Positions 13,157 to 17,919 of a stretch of DNA of 17,919 nt are shown one piece after another. This stretch comes from Ruminococcaceae bacterium UBA1767. Lineage in GTDB: Bacteria > Bacillota > Clostridia > Oscillospirales > Acutalibacteraceae. Where the stretch lies: assembly GCA_002315505.1 (NCBI GenBank), contig DCGX01000038.1, forward strand, positions 1 to 17,919. The letters are read 5' to 3'. The position numbers and the translations under genes are program-made. How positions within the stretch are numbered: position 1 is the stretch's first letter; every line of letters starts with the position of its first letter. The notes below the pieces were generated by a model. It worked only from the letters and a program-made list of their open reading frames with translations, was not told the origin of the DNA and did no database searches.

Positions 13157-14074
13157 ATGAACAATCTTATTGATATTATGCAGTTATCTGTCGAGGAAAT
13201 CGACAAGCTGATTGAAACCGCTCTCGATATTATTGATAATCCCGAAAAGTATGCAGAAGCCTGTCACGGAAAAAAGCTCGCAACGCTTTTCTTTGAGCCG
13301 TCTACAAGAACAAGACTCAGCTTTGAAGCGGCCATGTATGAGCTTGGCGGTAATGTTTTAGGCTTCTCAGCGGCTAATTCAAGCTCTGCGGCTAAGGGTG
13401 AAAGTGTTGCGGACACAGTTCGCACGGTCGGCTGTTATGCAGACATAATCGCAATGCGTCATCCTAAGGAGGGTGCTCCGCTCGTTGCAACCCGTACAGC
13501 AGGTGTTCCCGTTATCAATGCAGGTGACGGCGGTCACAACCATCCGACACAGACACTTGCGGATTTGCTCACAATCTATCGTGAAAAGGGCGGCTTTGAA
13601 AATCTGACAATCGGTCTTTGTGGTGACTTAAAGTTCGGCAGAACCGTTCATTCACTCATAAGTGCAATGTCACGTTATAAGGGAATTAAGTTTGTGCTTA
13701 TCTCCCCCGAGGAATTAAAGGTTCCGAAATACATCATCTCCGATGTTATTGAAAAGAACAACATCCCGTATGAAGAGGTCACAAGCCTTGAAGAAAATAT
13801 GCCGAAGCTCGACATTCTTTATATGACACGAGTTCAGCGTGAAAGATTCTTCAACGAAGCTGATTATCTTCGCTTAAAGGATACCTATGTTCTCACACCC
13901 GATAAAATGAAGCTCGGCAAGGATAGTCTTTCTGTTCTTCATCCGCTCCCGAGAGTTAACGAAATCAGCGTTGCTGTTGATGATGACCCGAGAGCTTGCT
14001 ACTTCAAGCAGGTGCTTAACGGAAAATATATGCGTATGGCACTCATCTTAAAATTGCTGGAGGTGGAAGTATGA
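13157..14074 (+). CDS. pyrB: Aspartate carbamoyltransferase, catalytic chain
   Basis: Condenses carbamoyl phosphate and aspartate to carbamoyl-aspartate, the committed pyrimidine step. The 305-residue chain has the carbamoyl phosphate site FFEPSTRTRLSFEAAM at 45-60 and a mobile loop rich in Ser with a Lys (ANSSSAAKGES) near 74-84. The GDGGHNHPTQTLADL aspartate/carbamoyl segment and HPLPRV in the C-terminal domain complete the pattern. Length is standard. Its stop overlaps the pyrI start by 4 bp (ATGA), as in pyrBI pairs whose products form the 2C3:3R2 holoenzyme in enterobacteria. Confidence 0.96.
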   Translation: MNNLIDIMQLSVEEIDKLIETALDIIDNPEKYAEACHGKKLATLFFEPSTRTRLSFEAAMYELGGNVLGFSAANSSSAAKGESVADTVRTVGCYADIIAMRHPKEGAPLVATRTAGVPVINAGDGGHNHPTQTLADLLTIYREKGGFENLTIGLCGDLKFGRTVHSLISAMSRYKGIKFVLISPEELKVPKYIISDVIEKNNIPYEEVTSLEENMPKLDILYMTRVQRERFFNEADYLRLKDTYVLTPDKMKLGKDSLSVLHPLPRVNEISVAVDDDPRACYFKQVLNGKYMRMALILKLLEVEV

Positions 14075-14499
14075 TAGTTGACCAGATTGAAGAAGGTATC
14101 GTTCTTGACCACATCACCGCAGGCAACAGCAATCAGATTTACAACGTACTCGGACTCGACAAGCTCGACTGCACAGTTGCCACAATACAGAATGCAGACA
14201 GTGTTAAGATGGGCAAAAAGGACATTATTAAAATCGGAAAGCTGATTGATATTGACCTCGATATTATCGGTTACATTGACCCGGGTGTTACGGTCAGTAT
14301 CATTAAGGACGGCAAGATTGTCGAAAGAAAAAAATTAGCTCTTCCCGAAACAATCAAGGATATTATAAAATGCAAAAATCCCCGTTGCATCACTTCATGC
14401 GAACAGGAATTAAGACAGGAGTTCAAGCTCGTTGACAGAGAAAACAAAATTTACAGATGTATCTACTGCGAGAGCCAGGCTCCCAAGCATATCAAATAA
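14071..14499 (+). CDS. pyrI: Aspartate carbamoyltransferase, regulatory chain
   Basis: Non-catalytic subunit that in relatives binds nucleotides (CTP, UTP, ATP) and transmits allosteric control to PyrB. The 142-residue protein has an N-terminal nucleotide-binding domain beginning IVDQIEEGIVLDHI and a C-terminal zinc domain with the Cys pattern CKNPRC...CIYC (C-x4-C and C-x2-C), which holds the contact surface for PyrB. GGAGG at 14059-14063 lies inside pyrB. PyrB activity is therefore probably feedback-controlled in addition to leader attenuation. Confidence 0.95.
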   Translation: MIVDQIEEGIVLDHITAGNSNQIYNVLGLDKLDCTVATIQNADSVKMGKKDIIKIGKLIDIDLDIIGYIDPGVTVSIIKDGKIVERKKLALPETIKDIIKCKNPRCITSCEQELRQEFKLVDRENKIYRCIYCESQAPKHIK

Positions 14500-14529
14500 G
14501 GCAAATCTAATACAAAGAAGGTATTTCGT

Positions 14530-17500
14530 ATGAAAAGAAAAGATTTAAAGAAAATTCTCATCATCGGTTCAGGCCCGATTGTTATCGGTCAGGCAGCAGA
14601 ATTCGACTATGCAGGTACACAGGCTTGTCTTGCACTTAAGGAAGAGGGCTATGAGGTTATACTTGTAAACTCCAATCCTGCTACAATCATGACAGATACA
14701 ACAATCGCAGATAAGGTTTACATGGAGCCGCTCACACTTGAATACATTGCAAAAATCATCCGTCACGAGCGTCCGGATGCTATCGTTCCGGGTATCGGCG
14801 GTCAGACAGGTCTTAACCTTGCCATGCAGCTTGAAAAGAAAGGCATTCTCAAGGAGTGCGAGGTTGAGCTTCTCGGCACAAGCAGTGAGAGTATCGAAAG
14901 AGCTGAAGACCGTGAAATGTTTAAGGAGCTTTGCGAATCAATCAACGAGCCTGTTATTCCGTCAAAAATTACTTACGATATTGAGGAAGCTAAAGAGGCA
15001 GCTCTTGAAATCGGTTATCCTGTTGTTCTTCGTCCTGCATTCACACTCGGCGGTACAGGCGGCGGCTTTGCCAACAACGAAGAGGAATTGCTCGAATTAG
15101 GTCACAACGCTTTTGCTCTCTCCCCTGTTCATCAGGTTCTTATTGAAAAGAGCGTTAAGGGCTACAAGGAAATCGAATTTGAGGTTATGCGTGACTCAAA
15201 CGACAAGGCTATCACAATCTGCGGAATGGAAAATGTTGACCCTGTCGGCGTTCATACAGGTGACTCAATCGTTGTTGCTCCTATCCTTTCACTTTCCGAT
15301 AAGGATTTAAAAATGCTCAATGATTCAGCTATTAAAATCATCCGTGAATTGAAAATCGAGGGCGGTTGTAATGTTCAGTTCGCTCTTGACCCGAATTCAA
15401 GCAAATATTATCTCATCGAGGTTAATCCTCGTGTTTCACGTTCATCTGCCCTCGCTTCAAAGGCAAGCGGATATCCTATTGCACGTGTTACTGCTAAAAT
15501 CGCAGTTGGTATGTCACTTGAGGAAATCCCTGTTGCAGGCGGTACAGCCGCTATCGAGCCGAGCCTCGATTATATTGTAGCAAAGTTCCCTCGTTTCCCG
15601 TTTGACAAGTTCAGCACAGTTCCGAATGACCTTTCAACTCAGATGAAGGCAACCGGCGAGGTTATGGGTATCGGTGCTACTCTTGAAGAGTGTATATTAA
15701 AGTCACTTCGTTCACTTGAAATCGGTGTTTGCCATATGAAGAACGCAAAGTTCGACTCCTACACAAGAGAAGAGCTTCTCGACTATATCAAAAACTTCAA
15801 GGATGACAACATCTTCGCAATTGCTCAGCTTCTGAGAATGGGTGAAAGCATTGAAAAGCTGCACGAAATCACTATGATTACCGAGCTGTTCCTCAACTCA
15901 TTCAAGAAGATTGTAGATATGGAAGCAGTTATCAAAGCTAATGCCGGCGATATTAATGTTCTCAAGGATGCAAAGGTTCTCGGCTTCTCGGACAAATTCA
16001 TTTCTTCACTCTGGAATATGCCTGAAACAGATATCTATGCTATGAGAAAGCAGAACGGCATCACTCCTATATTCCGTATGGTTGACACTCTCCACACCGG
16101 AAAGTATATTGCATATCTCTACTCATCCTACACAGGCGAAAACCAGTCACAGCTTACCGACAAGAAGAAAATCATTGTTCTCGGTGCAGGCCCTATCCGT
16201 ATCGGACAGGGTGTTGAATTCGACTATTCTACTGTTCATGCTGTACAGACAATCCGCCGTGCAGGTTATGAAGCAATCATAATCAACAACAATCCCGAAA
16301 CAGTTTCAACTGACTACACAACCTCTGACAAGCTCTACTTTGAGCCGCTGACACCTGAAGATGTTATGGCAATAATCGACTTCGAACAGCCCGAGGGTGT
16401 TGTTGCTTCACTCGGCGGTCAGACAGCTATCAACTTAGCTCAGCCGCTCTTCGACAGAGGTGTTAAGATTATCGGTACTGACTGTGCCGCTATCGAAAGA
16501 GCTGAAAACAGAAAAAGCTTTGAGAGAATTCTCCAGGAGCTTAACATTCCTCAGCCACAGGGTCGTGCTGTTACAACAATCGAAGCAGGCTTAAAGGCCG
16601 CTAACGAGGTTGGTTATCCCTGCCTTGTTCGTCCGAGCTTCGTTCTCGGCGGTCGTGCAATGGAAATCGTTGCCAACGACAATATGCTCAGCCATTACCT
16701 TAAGACAGCAGTTGAAATCGACGCAGACAAGCCTGTTCTTGTTGACCATTACATTCAGGGTAAGGAAGTAGAGGTTGACGCTATCTGTGACGGACACGAT
16801 GTTTTCGTTCCGGGCATCATGGAGCTTGTTGAAAGAACAGGTGTTCATTCAGGTGACTCAATCAGCGTTTATCCTTCCTTCTCAATTTCAGATAAGGTTA
16901 AGGGTACAATTTTACAGTATGCTAAGAAATTAGGTCTCGGCATCGGCATCATCGGTCTGTTCAACATTCAGTTCATTGTTGACGAAAAGGACGATGTGTA
17001 TATAATCGAGGTTAACCCACGTTCTTCAAGAACAGTTCCGTTCCTTTCAAAGGCAACAGGTTATTCGCTCGCTGACATTGCAACAGAAGTAATCCTCGGC
17101 AAGAGTCTTAAGGAGCAGGGAATCTTCGGCATCTATCCGGACGAGAAGAAGAGATATTATGTAAAGGTTCCTGTATTCTCATCGAATAAGATTAAAGGTC
17201 TTGACGTTTATCTTTCACCGGAAATGAAGTCAACAGGTGAAGCAATCGGCTATGACAGAAAGCTCTCACGTGCAATGTTCAAGGCTTTACAGGCTTCGGG
17301 AATGAAGCTCCAGAACTACGGTACAGTTGTTGTTACCCTCGCTGACGAGGACAAGGTTGAAGCATTGCCGATGGTACGTCGCTTCTATGATATGGGCTTC
17401 AACATTGCCGCAACAATCGGTACGGCTAACCACCTTAAGGAAAACGGAATCCGTACTCACGTACTCGGCAAGATTTCCGAGGGCAGTGAAGAGATTATTG

Positions 17501-17703
17501 ATTTTATCCGCTCAGGCTTCGTAAGCTACGTTATCAACACACGTGCTGTAACATCGGGTGTTCACTATGAGGATGGTGTTCATATAAGAAGATGTGCAAC
17601 CGAAAACGGTGTAACAATCTTCACATCACTTGATACAGTTAACATTGTTCTTGATGTTCTCGAGGAAATCACAAACTATGTATCAACTATTGATGCTGAA
17701 TAA
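14530..17703 (+). CDS. carB: Carbamoyl phosphate synthetase, large (ammonia) subunit
   Basis: Makes carbamoyl phosphate from bicarbonate, ammonia and two ATP; ammonia normally arrives from the CarA glutaminase. The 1057-residue protein has two homologous ATP-grasp halves, opening with ILIIGSGPIVIGQAAEFDYA near 9-28 and IIVLGAGPIRIGQGVEFDYS near 547-566. A C-terminal MGS-type allosteric domain starts around 930. In that domain Lys942, Thr962, Thr965, Lys981 and Asn1003 sit exactly 12 positions before the residues I recall as the UMP site of the E. coli enzyme, so UMP inhibition is likely. It is the last gene of the operon, 30 bp after pyrI, with an AAGAAGG site. No carA lies beside it: a terminator follows and upstream is pyrI. 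Confidence 0.97.
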   Translation: MKRKDLKKILIIGSGPIVIGQAAEFDYAGTQACLALKEEGYEVILVNSNPATIMTDTTIADKVYMEPLTLEYIAKIIRHERPDAIVPGIGGQTGLNLAMQLEKKGILKECEVELLGTSSESIERAEDREMFKELCESINEPVIPSKITYDIEEAKEAALEIGYPVVLRPAFTLGGTGGGFANNEEELLELGHNAFALSPVHQVLIEKSVKGYKEIEFEVMRDSNDKAITICGMENVDPVGVHTGDSIVVAPILSLSDKDLKMLNDSAIKIIRELKIEGGCNVQFALDPNSSKYYLIEVNPRVSRSSALASKASGYPIARVTAKIAVGMSLEEIPVAGGTAAIEPSLDYIVAKFPRFPFDKFSTVPNDLSTQMKATGEVMGIGATLEECILKSLRSLEIGVCHMKNAKFDSYTREELLDYIKNFKDDNIFAIAQLLRMGESIEKLHEITMITELFLNSFKKIVDMEAVIKANAGDINVLKDAKVLGFSDKFISSLWNMPETDIYAMRKQNGITPIFRMVDTLHTGKYIAYLYSSYTGENQSQLTDKKKIIVLGAGPIRIGQGVEFDYSTVHAVQTIRRAGYEAIIINNNPETVSTDYTTSDKLYFEPLTPEDVMAIIDFEQPEGVVASLGGQTAINLAQPLFDRGVKIIGTDCAAIERAENRKSFERILQELNIPQPQGRAVTTIEAGLKAANEVGYPCLVRPSFVLGGRAMEIVANDNMLSHYLKTAVEIDADKPVLVDHYIQGKEVEVDAICDGHDVFVPGIMELVERTGVHSGDSISVYPSFSISDKVKGTILQYAKKLGLGIGIIGLFNIQFIVDEKDDVYIIEVNPRSSRTVPFLSKATGYSLADIATEVILGKSLKEQGIFGIYPDEKKRYYVKVPVFSSNKIKGLDVYLSPEMKSTGEAIGYDRKLSRAMFKALQASGMKLQNYGTVVVTLADEDKVEALPMVRRFYDMGFNIAATIGTANHLKENGIRTHVLGKISEGSEEIIDFIRSGFVSYVINTRAVTSGVHYEDGVHIRRCATENGVTIFTSLDTVNIVLDVLEEITNYVSTIDAE

Positions 17704-17718
17704 TTGAATATACAGTCA

Positions 17719-17745
17719 GGGACGATAAAAATCGTCCTTTTTTTT
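17719..17745 (+). terminator. Terminator of the pyrimidine operon
   Basis: GGACGAT (17720-17726), an AAAA loop and ATCGTCC (17731-17737) form a perfect 7-bp stem, extendable by a G-T wobble, followed directly by eight T residues (17738-17745). It lies 16 bp after the carB stop and marks the end of the pyr transcript. Confidence 0.93.
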
Positions 17746-17793
17746 CATTGTACAAGGAATGAAGTCAAAGAAGGAGGGATTGTTGGTACTTTA

Positions 17794-17814
17794 TTTTCCT
17801 TTGATCCCTCAGTC
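17794..17814. repeat. Interspersed repeat B, partial right copy
   Basis: These 21 bases, beginning TTTTCCTTTGATCCCTC, are identical to 2877-2897 in the purine operon gap and in the same orientation. The matching inverted right arm of the left copy (CAAAGGAAAA) is absent, so this is a partial copy. Confidence 0.75.
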
Positions 17815-17827
17815 AGAGGTAGCTTGA

Positions 17828-17865
17828 TTGAGATTCTTCGTCGCTTTGCGACTCAGAATGACATA
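17828..17865. repeat. Interspersed repeat A, right copy
   Basis: This 38-bp sequence matches 2758-2795 at 36 of 38 positions, same orientation. Here it lies 13 bp after repeat B, whereas in the left gap repeat A precedes repeat B by 81 bp, so the modules are combined independently. Confidence 0.85.
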
Positions 17866-17875
17866 CTTGCCCTAC

Positions 17876-17896
17876 TTATTCATTATTCATTATTCA
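17876..17896. repeat. Short tandem repeat, three TTATTCA units
   Basis: Three exact head-to-tail copies of the heptamer TTATTCA, followed by degenerate CTATTAC. It is outside any gene, close to the window edge. A simple-sequence tract of this kind can vary in copy number by slippage; no function is indicated. Confidence 0.7.
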
Positions 17897-17919
17897 CTAT
17901 TACTTACCACTTCATTTAC

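Noticed and set aside
17876..17896. TTATTCA tandem repeat as a possible CRISPR or origin iteron
   Set aside because: Seven-base units without spacers and only three copies; no cas or replication gene nearby. Treated as simple sequence.

Overview
The window looks like a chromosomal segment of a low-to-moderate GC, Gram-positive anaerobe of the class Clostridia, most likely an Oscillospiraceae/Ruminococcus-type gut bacterium. The grounds are strong AGGAGG-type ribosome binding sites, a clostridial long-form PurL, class 1B PyrD with PyrK, pyrBI, a ZTP riboswitch, a PyrR-type leader and interspersed intergenic repeats. This assignment is inference from gene content. No phage, transposase, CRISPR, tRNA or rRNA is visible.

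Left part (1-8511, minus strand): a tightly packed purine operon, in transcription order purE, purF, purM, purN, purO-type IMP cyclohydrolase, a single-domain AICAR formyltransferase, purD and purL. purL runs off the left edge. Together these cover most steps from PRPP to IMP; purC, purB and purK are not here. Two features are unusual. The usual bifunctional PurH is replaced by two adjacent genes, one of them of the archaeal PurO type. The PurF homologue has lost the N-terminal catalytic cysteine and other glutaminase motifs but keeps its PRPP site and likely Fe-S ligands. A 273-bp gap between the formyltransferase gene and purD holds several interspersed repeat modules.

Middle (8512-8910): a 399-bp divergent control region. 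On the minus strand a promoter leads into a ZTP (pfl-motif) aptamer whose final GGGC strand is also the start of an intrinsic terminator ahead of purE. On the plus strand a promoter leads into a leader that folds as PyrR-type anti-antiterminator, antiterminator and terminator ahead of pyrC. Purine and pyrimidine synthesis thus start back to back, each behind its own premature-termination switch.

Right part (8911-17703, plus strand): a complete-looking pyrimidine operon pyrC-pyrK-pyrD-pyrF-pyrE-pyrB-pyrI-carB, with short gaps or overlaps, encoding the route to UMP apart from the small carbamoyl phosphate synthetase subunit CarA. A strong terminator follows carB. The last 165 bp hold more copies of the repeats seen in the purine operon gap and a short tandem repeat.

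I see no clearly new multi-gene system. The best leads are the cysteine-less PurF, the split PurO/AICAR formyltransferase pair, the paired RNA switches and the repeat modules inside the purine operon.
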